Part shown: positions 14,004-21,347 of the stretch, one piece after another
Layout of the letters: each line of letters starts with the position of its first letter
How positions within the stretch are numbered: the stretch's first letter is position 1
Source of the DNA: Cupriavidus numazuensis
GTDB lineage: Bacteria; Pseudomonadota; Gammaproteobacteria; Burkholderiales; Burkholderiaceae
Reading direction: 5' to 3'
NCBI RefSeq assembly: GCF_905397435.1
Contig: NZ_CAJPVI010000002.1
Span: forward strand, 186,001-250,000
DNA length: 64,000 nucleotides
Position numbers and translations under genes: made by a program
Notes under the pieces: generated by a model
What the model saw: the letters and a program-made list of their open reading frames with translations, nothing else
Databases searched by the model: none
Told to the model about the DNA's origin: nothing

Positions 14004-14653
14004 CACCGCAGGACGCATCCCGCTTTACCCGGCTCGTTTCGGACGTGTCGGCCTTCTATCGCCAGGACTTTTCGGATTTCGCGGGCCGTGTCTGGTGGCA
14101 GGCTATGCAGCCGTTCGACTTCGAGGCCGTGGCCGAGGCGTTCAACCGCCACTGCGTGAACCCGGATTCCGGCCAGTTCATGCCGAAGCCGGCCGACATC
14201 ATCCGCATGCTGCAGGGCTCCACGCAGGACAGCGCCCTGGTGGCGTGGGCAAAGGTCGATCGCGGCTTGCGCACCGTGGGCACCTACCGTTCGGTTTCGT
14301 TCGATGACCCGCTGATCCATCGAGTGCTCACGGAAATGGGCGGCTGGATCGAACTTGGCCGCAAGAACGAGGACGAATGGCCGTTCGTGCGAAACGAGTT
14401 CGTGAACCGGTACCGCGGCTACAAGATGCGCAGCGAGATCCCCGACTTCCCGCCGCACCTGGTCGGCATGGCCGAGGCGCAGAACGCGAAGACGGGCTTT
14501 GCGGTTGAAGCACCGCTGCTGCTGGGCGATCCGGCCAAGGCCGCACAGGTGCGCGCCAGCGGTTCCGACGTGCCGCTGCTGCAGATCACGACGGTCGTGC
14601 AACTCGCCGCCAACCAGGTGCCGCGCCTCGGCGACGGGAGAAAGCAAGCATGA
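14000..14653 (+). CDS. Phage replication-associated protein (DUF6475-like)
   Basis: 217 residues. DUF6475-type features: FYRQDFSDFAGRVWWQAMQP, then FDFEAVAEAFNRHCVNPDSG and FMPKPADIIRMLQG, followed by TYRSVSFDDPLIHRVL and WPFVRNEFVNRYRGYK. The first 100 residues resemble the helical part of helicase-loader proteins that follow O-like initiators (lambda P position). No ATPase motif is seen. It overlaps the initiator gene by four bases, so the two are made together. Confidence 0.78.
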   Translation: MTPQDASRFTRLVSDVSAFYRQDFSDFAGRVWWQAMQPFDFEAVAEAFNRHCVNPDSGQFMPKPADIIRMLQGSTQDSALVAWAKVDRGLRTVGTYRSVSFDDPLIHRVLTEMGGWIELGRKNEDEWPFVRNEFVNRYRGYKMRSEIPDFPPHLVGMAEAQNAKTGFAVEAPLLLGDPAKAAQVRASGSDVPLLQITTVVQLAANQVPRLGDGRKQA

Positions 14654-14889
14654 CTACCACCTGCATTACCTGCGATCGCTTCACCCTAAAGCCCCGCTCA
14701 GGAGCAGGCCAGGAACACCTGACGGCAAGCGATAGGGCGCATGCAAGGGTAGGGATGGGGCGATGCCTAAATGAATCTCTGGCGCTTCGCTGGATAGGCG
14801 GAGAAAGCCCGGCATGTGAGAAGCATGTGCCGGTATCGGAAGAGCAGGTGGCACAGCGCCGCGAGTGGATCAAGGGGCGGACGGTATGA
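14650..14889 (+). CDS. Small Cys-containing phage protein
   Basis: 79 residues, starting MTTTCITCDRFTLKPRSGAG. A CITC pair near the N-terminus and Cys39 and Cys56 could hold zinc. The remainder (RVGMGRCLNESLALRWIGGE) resembles small phage proteins of unknown role. It overlaps the replication gene before it and the methyltransferase after it by four bases. Confidence 0.65.
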   Translation: MTTTCITCDRFTLKPRSGAGQEHLTASDRAHARVGMGRCLNESLALRWIGGESPACEKHVPVSEEQVAQRREWIKGRTV

Positions 14890-15980
14890 AGATCGACCAT
14901 TGCTACCAAGGCGACTGCCGCGACATCATGCGCGACCTGATCGCCACCGGCGTGCGCGTGCAATGCATCGTCACCAGCCCTCCGTATTGGGGCCTGCGCG
15001 ACTACGGCCACGCTGGGCAAATTGGCCAAGAGCCGACGCTGCGCGATTTTCTGGCCAGCATGGTAGAGGTGTTCGACCTTTGCCGTGAACTGTTGGCGGA
15101 CGACGGCACGCTCTGGCTGAACATGGGCGACGCCTATGCGAACGACGCCAAGTGGGGTGGATCTACTGGCGGCAAGCATGTGAAGGCATTGCATGGCGAC
15201 ACGTCAGTTGGCCGCGCCAAGACCAATACCGGGATGCGCCCCAAGAATTTGATGGGCCAGCCATGGCGCCTCGCCTTTGCACTTCAAGATGCCGGGTGGA
15301 ATCTGCGCCAAGACATCATCTGGCACAAGCCGAACCCCATGCCGGAGAGCGTGCGCGATCGGTGCACCAAAGCGCATGAGTACCTGTTTCTGATGACCCG
15401 CAGCGAGCGCTATTACTTCGACGCTGACGCGATCAAGGAGCCGGCAACGTATGGGCCGACCCCCTCTGGGGTGGGCTTTGGTCATGGCACTGACGCCGAT
15501 GAGCGCGAGCGTGGCCGTGTGCGCGTGCCTGGCAACGTGAATGCCGCCAAGGGACAGGCCGCCTACGAAGCGGGCGACGAGCGCCACCGCACGAAGGCAG
15601 GCCTCCAAGCCTATGCCCATAAGGTGCGCGAGAGCGTCAAGCGAGGTGAGTTCGCAGGCAAGACGAACGACTTGGAGGGACGGGAGGCCTTCCGTGCGAT
15701 CACGGAGATGCGGAACAAGCGCAGCGTCTGGACGATCGCCACCCAGTCGTACAGCGGCGCCCACTTCGCCACGTTCCCGGAGGCCTTGGTTGAGCCTTGC
15801 ATTCTCGCCGGCAGCCGGCCCGGCGACATCGTCTTCGATCCGTTCATGGGCTCCGGCACGACGGCCAGTGTCGCCCAGCGCCTCGGCCGCCGCTGGCTCG
15901 GTTCCGAACTGAACCCGGAATACATCGCGCTGCAGGCCGAGCGCACGCGCCAGCTTGGCCTGGTCCTGGAGGCGGCATGA
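14886..15980 (+). CDS. Phage DNA methyltransferase (N4-cytosine or N6-adenine)
   Basis: 364 residues from ATG 14886. Catalytic motif TSPPYW at 30-35, with a C-terminal SAM-binding motif DPFMGSGTT (318-326) and GSELNPEYIALQAERT at the end, so motif order is that of a beta-class amino-methyltransferase. SPPY is more common in N4-cytosine enzymes, but N6-adenine activity cannot be excluded. A ~100-residue variable central segment (about 190-265) could be the target-recognition part. No matching restriction gene is adjacent; it more probably protects phage DNA from host restriction or changes regulation. Confidence 0.9.
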   Translation: MKIDHCYQGDCRDIMRDLIATGVRVQCIVTSPPYWGLRDYGHAGQIGQEPTLRDFLASMVEVFDLCRELLADDGTLWLNMGDAYANDAKWGGSTGGKHVKALHGDTSVGRAKTNTGMRPKNLMGQPWRLAFALQDAGWNLRQDIIWHKPNPMPESVRDRCTKAHEYLFLMTRSERYYFDADAIKEPATYGPTPSGVGFGHGTDADERERGRVRVPGNVNAAKGQAAYEAGDERHRTKAGLQAYAHKVRESVKRGEFAGKTNDLEGREAFRAITEMRNKRSVWTIATQSYSGAHFATFPEALVEPCILAGSRPGDIVFDPFMGSGTTASVAQRLGRRWLGSELNPEYIALQAERTRQLGLVLEAA

Positions 15981-16432
15981 GCGGAATGCTTCGCTGGACG
16001 CCTGAACAATTGGCCGCGCACCAGGCGCGCCAGTCCAAGCCGGTACCGGCTCCGCTGTCGAAGGCCGACCGCGCCGCCGCAGTGCTCAAGCGCAACCAGG
16101 CGAAGGGCCGGTTGCCGCGCGGCACGATGAACAAAACTGAAAGCCGCTACGCCGTCTACCTGGACCAGCAGAAGCTGGCCGGCGCCGTGCTCTGGTGGAA
16201 CTTCGAGGGCGTCAAGCTGATGCTCGCCAAGAATACGTCCATCACGATCGACTTCGCGGTGATGACTGACGCCGGGATTCTGGAGATGCGGGACGTGAAG
16301 GGCGCCAAAGCCATGATCGAGGACGACGCGCGCGCAAAAACTAAGATCGCCGCCGCCTTGTATCCCTTTGTTTTCAAGTTCGTCTACCCGGCTGGCAAGG
16401 GTGACGCTGGATGGATCGAGGAAGAAATCTAA
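15977..16432 (+). CDS. DUF1064-like nuclease-fold phage protein
   Basis: 151 residues from ATG 15977 (MSGMLRWTPEQLAAHQARQS). The core MNKTESRYAVYLDQQKLAGA, ITIDFAVMTDAGILEMRDVK and KTKIAAALYPFVFKFV is the DUF1064 pattern: an E, then D-x7-E-x-R-D-V-K in the order of a PD-(D/E)xK nuclease. Basic N-terminal tail. Phage DUF1064 proteins are often in the place of RusA-type resolvases; a Holliday-junction or replication-fork nuclease role is an inference. Overlaps the methyltransferase by four bases. Confidence 0.8.
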   Translation: MSGMLRWTPEQLAAHQARQSKPVPAPLSKADRAAAVLKRNQAKGRLPRGTMNKTESRYAVYLDQQKLAGAVLWWNFEGVKLMLAKNTSITIDFAVMTDAGILEMRDVKGAKAMIEDDARAKTKIAAALYPFVFKFVYPAGKGDAGWIEEEI

Positions 16433-16707
16433 TGGACTGCAAGCAAACAGCGCCGGCCGCCGAGCCGGTGGTAGTGGTCACCGGCGGCGAGCGAGCCCGC
16501 CGCGCCAGCCTGCAGATCGCGCAGGCGCTGGGCATGGCCATAGCCATGGCGCCGCGCGGCGTGAACTACTTCGCTGCGCTCGAGCCGCGCACGCTGACCA
16601 GCGAGGAAACTCGCGAGGCATTCAAGCCCGGCGCCGAAGACCTGCGCCGCAAGGCCGCAGCCGAAGCAAAGCGCGCCCGCCGCGCCGCCAAACTCAGGAG
16701 CCTGTGA
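16432..16707 (+). CDS. Small Ala-rich phage protein
   Basis: 91 residues from ATG 16432, which overlaps the preceding TAA. Helical, with a central GERARRASLQIAQALGMAIA segment and a strongly basic C-terminal helix (RRKAAAEAKRARRAAKLRSL) that suggests nucleic-acid binding. No family recognised. The last base overlaps the next gene. Confidence 0.62.
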   Translation: MDCKQTAPAAEPVVVVTGGERARRASLQIAQALGMAIAMAPRGVNYFAALEPRTLTSEETREAFKPGAEDLRRKAAAEAKRARRAAKLRSL

Positions 16708-17228
16708 TGGCCAAGACCACAAAGAAGCGCGACAAGGCCTACAAGCCGCGCGAGGCCCGCCGCGACGTGCTGGCACTGATCTTCGAGGGCGACCAGCCAC
16801 TACCCGACCACCAGCGCGCGACCATCCTCATGTCCCTGCATGGCTCGGTCCGCTCCATGGCACGCGGCACCGGCTGCGCACAGGACTGGCACACGATAGT
16901 CAACGCGCTTAACACCTCGCAAATGCTGTGCGAGAACGCCGGCAACAAGGAAATCGGGCTCGAGGTGGTCTACGCCGCCCAGAACGCCATGATCAACGTA
17001 GCAGAGGCCTGCAAGAACCCGAATAGCCCGCGCCACGGGAAGCTGGGTTTCGGACCCGGCGACCTGCCGGCGCTCAATGAGGGCATTGCGTTCTACGAGA
17101 CGCTGCTCGAAGGGGTGACTAAGCGCCAGTACACCCGGGCGATTCAGGAGGCAGTGCGCCGGCTGGAGATGGGTGCAGTGGTGAAGGTTCAGAAGGAAGG
17201 CACGAAGCGCTTTGCGCTGGCGGCATAA
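16707..17228 (+). CDS. Conserved phage protein of unknown function
   Basis: 173 residues, starting MAKTTKKRDKAYKPREARRD. It has a basic N-terminus and a largely helical body (RATILMSLHGSVRSMARGTG, VNALNTSQMLCENAGNKEIG, FYETLLEGVTKRQYTRAIQE). I recall similar proteins in Burkholderia and Ralstonia phages near nin-region genes, without a function. Possibly an accessory replication protein. Starts one base before the end of its upstream neighbour. Confidence 0.65.
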   Translation: MAKTTKKRDKAYKPREARRDVLALIFEGDQPLPDHQRATILMSLHGSVRSMARGTGCAQDWHTIVNALNTSQMLCENAGNKEIGLEVVYAAQNAMINVAEACKNPNSPRHGKLGFGPGDLPALNEGIAFYETLLEGVTKRQYTRAIQEAVRRLEMGAVVKVQKEGTKRFALAA

Positions 17229-17264
17229 GACCGGCGCCAGCGTGGCGCCTCAACAGGAGAGATT

Positions 17265-17657
17265 GTGAGCAAGCTGTTTTTCGCGACGCACCAGAACGCC
17301 GGCCACGGCGAGAGCTACTTCGGTATCGGGTTCCGGACGCCGGAGCGCATGACCACCCGCGAGGATGCGGACGCCAAGGCCGAAAGCCTGAACGAGACGT
17401 GGGGGAAGCTCGCCGCGCAAACGCAGCGCGACCACCTACGCCTGTCACGCGTCAGCTACGGCGGATTCTGGGTCACTCCAGTGGACGAGTTCAACGACCT
17501 GACGCCAGGTGAAGTGCTGCACGGCTCGCCGTTCAAGCAGCGCCGCGAGCCGGTGACGCGCTTCCAGCAGGAGATCCTGGACGAGCCTTTCCAGAAGCGG
17601 TTTCAGCGCGTGCTGGACCTGATCGACGCGCCGGACCCGGCAACGGTGATCGCATGA
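17265..17657 (+). CDS. Phage protein, unknown
   Basis: 130 residues from a GTG start with AGGAGAG directly upstream. N-terminal half has alternating beta strands with Gly/Tyr (GESYFGIGFRTPERMTT); the C-terminal half is a charged helix region (VTRFQQEILDEPFQKRFQRV). No recognised domain. A GCGCC-rich stem (17233-17249) precedes it, not a terminator. Confidence 0.6.
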   Translation: MSKLFFATHQNAGHGESYFGIGFRTPERMTTREDADAKAESLNETWGKLAAQTQRDHLRLSRVSYGGFWVTPVDEFNDLTPGEVLHGSPFKQRREPVTRFQQEILDEPFQKRFQRVLDLIDAPDPATVIA

Positions 17658-18010
17658 TGGGGCCGGCCAGCGTGGAAGAACTCGCCATGATCGAGGCGGC
17701 CGCGCGCGCCGCCGGCTATGAGGTGCGCCGGTTCCGCGTGCGCGAGCTGGAGGTGGTGCACGTAGGCGTGGGCGACCAGTGGGCGCTGTTCGACAGTCTG
17801 CGCCACGACGGCGACGCCTTCCGCCTACAGATCGATTGCGGCATGAGTGTCATTGTCCGTCGAGGCATTGCTATGGCTGAGACCTACCCGGGAGACAGGG
17901 CGCTGACGATTATGGAGGACGCCACGCAGAACAAGGCCGCGGCCGTGCGGCTCGCTATCACCCGCGCCGCAGCAGCGCTGCATGAGTACCGCACCAAGGA
18001 GGCGGCATGA
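17654..18010 (+). CDS. Phage protein, unknown
   Basis: 118 residues from an ATG overlapping the upstream stop (MMGPASVEELAMIEAAARAA). The first half alternates strands and helices (YEVRRFRVRELEVVHVGVGD, LFDSLRHDGDAFRLQIDCGM) and the end is a helix. Its layout is like that of NinX-type nin-region proteins but I do not see the conserved residues. Unknown. Confidence 0.6.
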   Translation: MMGPASVEELAMIEAAARAAGYEVRRFRVRELEVVHVGVGDQWALFDSLRHDGDAFRLQIDCGMSVIVRRGIAMAETYPGDRALTIMEDATQNKAAAVRLAITRAAAALHEYRTKEAA

Positions 18011-18264
18011 CGGGGTACTGGACAGAAGCAAAGGCCGCCCATGACGCCGTGAACCTGCTGACGTCGAGGGCTCTGCAGACCATCGCGCGGAACACAGAGA
18101 TCCACCGCATGGTGGCGATCGAGGGCCAGACGCTGGCCGCGGCCGCCGCGAAGTACGAGATCAGCCGCAACCGCGCCATGCAGATCGTTTGCCGCATCGC
18201 CGGCACGCGCACGCTGACCGAGGCGCGCGCGAAGCATTCGAAGGGTGAGGTTTCTTGTGCGTGA
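18007..18264 (+). CDS. Small HTH-like phage protein
   Basis: 85 residues. The middle (RNTEIHRMVAIEGQTLAAAA, AKYEISRNRAMQIVCRIAGT) looks like a sigma-factor-like or homeodomain-like helix-turn-helix with the turn around KYEIS. Basic C-terminal tail. It may be a minor regulator of the nin-type operon. Overlaps its neighbours. Confidence 0.6.
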   Translation: MTGYWTEAKAAHDAVNLLTSRALQTIARNTEIHRMVAIEGQTLAAAAAKYEISRNRAMQIVCRIAGTRTLTEARAKHSKGEVSCA

Positions 18265-18472
18265 TTCTCAGACCCATATCGCCGCACCGCCTACCGGCTG
18301 GCGCTACGAGGTGCCGCCAAATCGCGGCGCCAAGGTGCAGTTGCTGACGGTGGGCGGGGTATCCATCACCGGCCAGTGGTACGGAGAGCTTGGTCAGTAC
18401 CTGATGGCCTGGGCTCCGCTGCTGAAGCGGGACAAGGCGCGCGAGCGCGAGATTCTGGCGCGCCGTGGCTGA
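18245..18472 (+). CDS. Small phage protein, unknown
   Basis: 75 residues from GTG 18245, or 71 from GTG 18257. Contains WRYEVPPNRGAKVQLLTVGG and ITGQWYGELGQYLMAWAPLL, a beta-rich pattern. Ends in a basic helix. It overlaps the NinB gene by eight bases. Unknown function. Confidence 0.55.
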   Translation: MRFLVRDSQTHIAAPPTGWRYEVPPNRGAKVQLLTVGGVSITGQWYGELGQYLMAWAPLLKRDKAREREILARRG

Positions 18473-18881
18473 GGTCTACCGGGAAATCGTGCTTCGCGGC
18501 CGCGCGGACTGGGCCGAGGTGGTATCCACCGTCCGCGCGGCAGCCCCAACCATGGCACGCGATGGCCGTCCTCTTCGCGTGATCCTGACCGACGATGACC
18601 AAGACCGCCTTGAGGTTCAGGTGAAGGCCTACTGGTCATCGCTGATCGAGCCCATCGCCGAGCAGGTCTGGGTGGAGGGCCAGCGCTTCAGCGAGAAAGC
18701 GTGGCACATCAGCATGAAAGAACGCTTTCTACCTGCAAGGGAGTTGCGTTTGCCAGACGGCAGCATAAAATTCGTGCAGCCATCGATAGCACGCGGCGAA
18801 ATCACCGTGCGCGAGATGAGCCAATACATGACAAAGGTCGCGGCCTATGCTGCCACGACGCATGGGGTGCAGTTCGACTAA
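18465..18881 (+). CDS. ninB: Recombination protein NinB
   Basis: 138 residues from a GTG at 18465. It fits NinB (Orf of lambda), which binds single-stranded DNA and helps load recombinases: RPLRVILTDDDQDRLEVQVK, then YWSSLIEPIAEQVWVEGQRF, WHISMKERFLPARELRLPDG, VQPSIARGEITVREMSQYMT and YAATTHGVQFD. Position of nin-region genes in a lambda-type operon. Works with Red-type recombination (here ERF and YqaJ). Length is as expected. Confidence 0.88.
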   Translation: MAEVYREIVLRGRADWAEVVSTVRAAAPTMARDGRPLRVILTDDDQDRLEVQVKAYWSSLIEPIAEQVWVEGQRFSEKAWHISMKERFLPARELRLPDGSIKFVQPSIARGEITVREMSQYMTKVAAYAATTHGVQFD

Positions 18882-18909
18882 CCGGGTCCCTGATTTTCCG
18901 GGGGCGGGA

Positions 18910-19233
18910 ATGGGGGCGTTTCAACGCAGGTATGCCGCGGCGATCGCGGCAGGGCAGTTATCACTTCAGTTTCACTTCGAGGCGCTTCGCGCGAAGACCA
19001 ACCGAGACAAGGTGCTCGAGGTCATCAACGCCGCAGACCGCCTTCTGACCGGCCAGGAGGTGGCGCAGCGCGCCGGCATCTCCTACAAGCAAGCGCTCGA
19101 CGCGCTGACATTCCTCAACAACGAGCGGCGCATCTCGCGCGAGGGGCGCAAGTTCACGTCCCGCTGGGGGCGCTTGGTGCAGGACCGGGGCCACGCCGGG
19201 CTGGAATGCTTCTTCCATGCGATCCATGCCTAA
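18910..19233 (+). CDS. Winged-helix protein in the position of a late regulator
   Basis: 107 residues from ATG 18910, preceded by GGGGGCGGGA. Helix-turn-helix core: RDKVLEVINAADRLLTGQEV, AQRAGISYKQALDALTFLNN, ERRISREGRKFTSRWGRLVQ, a winged-helix with the wing in REGRKF. It is the last gene of the rightward early operon, where lambda has Q, but its sequence does not resemble any known Q protein. It could control late transcription. Alternative start at 18847 is weaker. Confidence 0.65.
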   Translation: MGAFQRRYAAAIAAGQLSLQFHFEALRAKTNRDKVLEVINAADRLLTGQEVAQRAGISYKQALDALTFLNNERRISREGRKFTSRWGRLVQDRGHAGLECFFHAIHA

Positions 19234-19237
19234 TCAA

Positions 19238-19322
19238 TGCAAGCATCGCCATCGATGACGATGCTTGCATTTGTGATTGAATGCGCATAGTATGCAAGCA
19301 CCATAACAAATGGATGCTTGCA
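19238..19322. promoter_or_regulatory. Four TGCAAGCA boxes in front of the P63C gene
   Basis: The 8-base box occurs at 19238-19245 (TGCAAGCA), 19262-19269 (TGCTTGCA), 19293-19300 (TGCAAGCA) and 19315-19322 (TGCTTGCA), in alternating orientation. The first two form an 11-base inverted repeat (TGCAAGCATCG ... CGATGCTTGCA) with a 10-base gap. The last box covers the gene start. This looks like a multi-site operator for a dedicated regulator, perhaps the P63C protein itself or the winged-helix protein just before it. No box of this type was noticed elsewhere. Confidence 0.7.
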
Positions 19323-20320
19323 TGAAAAAGGACAATAGCAAGGTTGCAGGCGGGGTTGCCCGCGCTCAGGCGCTCGACCCCGAGAAGCGTCGTCAGATCG
19401 CGGCGAAGGCCGCGCGCAAGCGGTGGAGCGGCAGCGACCTGCCCGTCGCGGAGTTCGGCTCCGTCGACCGACCGCTGCGTATCCTCGACGTGGAAATCCC
19501 GTGCTATGTCCTGAGCGACGGAACGCGGGTTCTGACGCAAGACGGCTTCCTCAAAGCTATTGGCCGATCCGGTCGTCCGAAAGGCGGAACTGGCGCGCGC
19601 AGCGCGGCCCTCGACAATGCCCCCAGTTTTCTGTTCGCGGCGAACCTCAAGCCTTTGATTACAGAGGAATTTTTGCGCTCGACGATGCCCGTCGAATTCA
19701 AGGTAGAAGGCATCACGGCCTATGGGTATCGCGCCGAACTGCTGCCGCAGGTTTGCAACCTGTATCTGCGCGCCCGCGACCAGAAGATGCTGCACTACAC
19801 GCAGGAGCACGTCGCCAAGCGCGCTGACATGCTGGTGCGCGGCCTGGCCGAGACTGGCATTGTCGCGCTGGTCGACGAAGCAACGGGCTACCAGAGCGTG
19901 CGCGCGCGCGATGCCCTGCAGGCCTACCTCGACAAGTTCCTCCGCAAGGAACTGGCCGCATGGGTGAAGACCTTCCCGGACGAGTTCTTCGAGCAGCTGT
20001 TCCGGCTCAAGAAATGGAAATGGACGGGCACGTCGCGCCGCCCCGGCGTGGTCGGGCACTACATCAACGATCTGGTCTATGAGCGCCTCGGCCCGGGGGT
20101 ACTCGACGAACTGAATCGCCGCAACCCGACCAACGAGCGCGGCCAGCGCAAGGCGAAGCACTTCCAGTGGCTGACCGAGGAAATCGGACACCCGGCACTC
20201 GCAAGCCACATGTACGCCATCATCGGGTTCATGCGCGCCCATGATGACTGGAATGAGTTCAAGCACCAGTTCACGAAGGCATTCCCCAAGAAGGGGGAAA
20301 ATCTCTCCCTGTTGATGTGA
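19322..20320 (+). CDS. P63C-domain phage protein
   Basis: 332 residues from ATG 19322 (an ATG at 19310 adds four residues; neither has a good ribosome-binding site). A basic N-terminus (KVAGGVARAQALDPEKRRQI) precedes a ~120-residue region with KAIGRSGRPKGGTGARSAAL. The C-terminal domain fits P63C: TGIVALVDEATGYQSVRARD, WVKTFPDEFFEQLFRLKKWK, RPGVVGHYINDLVYERLGPG, then HFQWLTEEIGHPAL and MRAHDDWNEF. The family occurs on phages and mobile elements, often with KilA-N-like or antirepressor-type domains, and has no known activity. Own operator boxes and a terminator make it a separate transcription unit. Confidence 0.85.
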   Translation: MKKDNSKVAGGVARAQALDPEKRRQIAAKAARKRWSGSDLPVAEFGSVDRPLRILDVEIPCYVLSDGTRVLTQDGFLKAIGRSGRPKGGTGARSAALDNAPSFLFAANLKPLITEEFLRSTMPVEFKVEGITAYGYRAELLPQVCNLYLRARDQKMLHYTQEHVAKRADMLVRGLAETGIVALVDEATGYQSVRARDALQAYLDKFLRKELAAWVKTFPDEFFEQLFRLKKWKWTGTSRRPGVVGHYINDLVYERLGPGVLDELNRRNPTNERGQRKAKHFQWLTEEIGHPALASHMYAIIGFMRAHDDWNEFKHQFTKAFPKKGENLSLLM

Positions 20321-20324
20321 AATC

Positions 20325-20346
20325 GGGCGCTTCGGCGCCCTTTCTT
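20325..20346 (+). terminator. Terminator after the P63C gene
   Basis: GGGCGC, the very stable tetraloop TTCG, GCGCCC, then TTTCTT form an intrinsic terminator just after the stop codon. The late genes start about 70 bases on, so they need either antitermination or their own promoter. Confidence 0.88.
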
Positions 20347-20380
20347 CTGTCGCGCCTCGAATAGTCTCCCCATCCATACA

Positions 20381-20412
20381 CTCGCCTCATCCCCTTACCC
20401 GATGAGGCGAGC
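20381..20412 (+). promoter_or_regulatory. Hairpin covering the ribosome-binding site of the holin candidate
   Basis: An exact 11-bp stem (20381-20391 with 20401-20411) and a 9-base loop end one base before the ATG of the next gene. The 3' arm GATGAGGCGAG contains the only plausible ribosome-binding sequence (GAGG). In RNA this would hide the site and hold back translation of the first lysis gene. No T-run follows, so it is not a terminator. Confidence 0.75.
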
Positions 20413-20703
20413 ATGTCCCGAACCCCCGCAAGCTACGCACTGCAGGACCGTCTGCGGATGGCCATTTGGCTGATCCTCGGCCTGCTGTTCTATGTGGCTG
20501 TGCTGCTGATCGACGGCAGCCGCTTCCCGACCGTCCAGGTCACGCTGCAGAAGCTGGGCCACGTCACCACCTTTGCATGGGTGGGCTACTGGATCAGCCG
20601 CAACGCGCTGGGCCGGGTCAACGCCGCCAGCCCCACGAATGACCGCATTGCTCGCGCGCTGATCATTGGTGCGGTGATCATTGCTGGCCTGACGGGGCTG
20701 TGA
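20413..20703 (+). CDS. Putative holin
   Basis: 96 residues with three likely membrane segments: MAIWLILGLLFYVAVLLI (about 16-33), a weaker one around VTTFAWVGYWIS (about 50-62) and a C-terminal ALIIGAVIIAGLTGL (about 82-96). Polar N-terminus. It is first in the lysis cassette, ahead of the transglycosylase and spanins, which fits a holin that makes holes in the inner membrane at lysis time. Not assigned to a named family. Translation appears to be controlled by the hairpin directly upstream. Confidence 0.7.
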   Translation: MSRTPASYALQDRLRMAIWLILGLLFYVAVLLIDGSRFPTVQVTLQKLGHVTTFAWVGYWISRNALGRVNAASPTNDRIARALIIGAVIIAGLTGL

Positions 20704-21347
20704 GCATGCAGACAACCCACATCGCCAACCCGGTGCGCGTGCGTGCCTTGCGCATCAGCGAGGTCAAAGACATCACCTGCCGAGTCGAAGGCTACGGCCA
20801 AACGAGCCCCGACCTGCAATTGAGGCTTGAGGATGGCAGCGGCTACACGGCGCTCTCGGACATGACCGCCCGCTACATCCCGGTGCCCGGCGACTACCTT
20901 GTGGTGCAGGAGGATGGTTATGCCTACCTGAACCCGAAGGACGTCTTCGAGCGCAAGTACAGCCCCATTCAGGCCGACGCCGCCGCGCCTCAGTCGGTCG
21001 TTGGCATGCCGGCCGCTTGCGCTACGCCGACGCCGAATCCCATCGCTGAGCCGCTGCCGCCGATCGATCCGCCGCAGGGCTGGAAGCCCCGCATCGGCAA
21101 CCAAGTGATGGTGAAGGGCTACATCGCCAACGGCACCGACGAGCACCCCGGCCTTATCACCCGCGTGCACGGCGCAGGGCAGGGCGCTTTCGCCAACGTC
21201 ACGGCGTTCCCTGATCTGCAATCGCCGAAGATTTTCAGCAGCATCCCGGTCTACAGCTGCCGGGCCGCCGCTGACGCCGACTACCCCGGCTCTAACCGCC
21301 GCCAGAACGGCTACGCCTATCTCCTGCACGAGGAGCCAGGCCAATGA
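20700..21347 (+). CDS. Phage protein in the lysis cassette, unknown
   Basis: 215 residues from GTG 20700 (ATG 20706 is the alternative). N-terminal ~95 residues fold as alternating strands: VRALRISEVKDITCRVEGYG, then PVPGDYLVVQEDGYAYLNPK, DVFERKY, a motif common in phage proteins of unknown function. After a Pro-rich linker (TPTPNPIAEPLPPIDPPQGW) comes a second domain (PRIGNQVMVKGYIANGTDEH). Overlaps the holin and endolysin genes by four bases. Possibly a virion or lysis-control protein. Confidence 0.65.
   Translation: MSMQTTHIANPVRVRALRISEVKDITCRVEGYGQTSPDLQLRLEDGSGYTALSDMTARYIPVPGDYLVVQEDGYAYLNPKDVFERKYSPIQADAAAPQSVVGMPAACATPTPNPIAEPLPPIDPPQGWKPRIGNQVMVKGYIANGTDEHPGLITRVHGAGQGAFANVTAFPDLQSPKIFSSIPVYSCRAAADADYPGSNRRQNGYAYLLHEEPGQ

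Noticed and set aside
18910-19233. Q-type late antiterminator
   Set aside because: Only the position fits. The sequence shows a winged helix but no zinc-binding or other Q-like motif, so it is listed only as a winged-helix protein.
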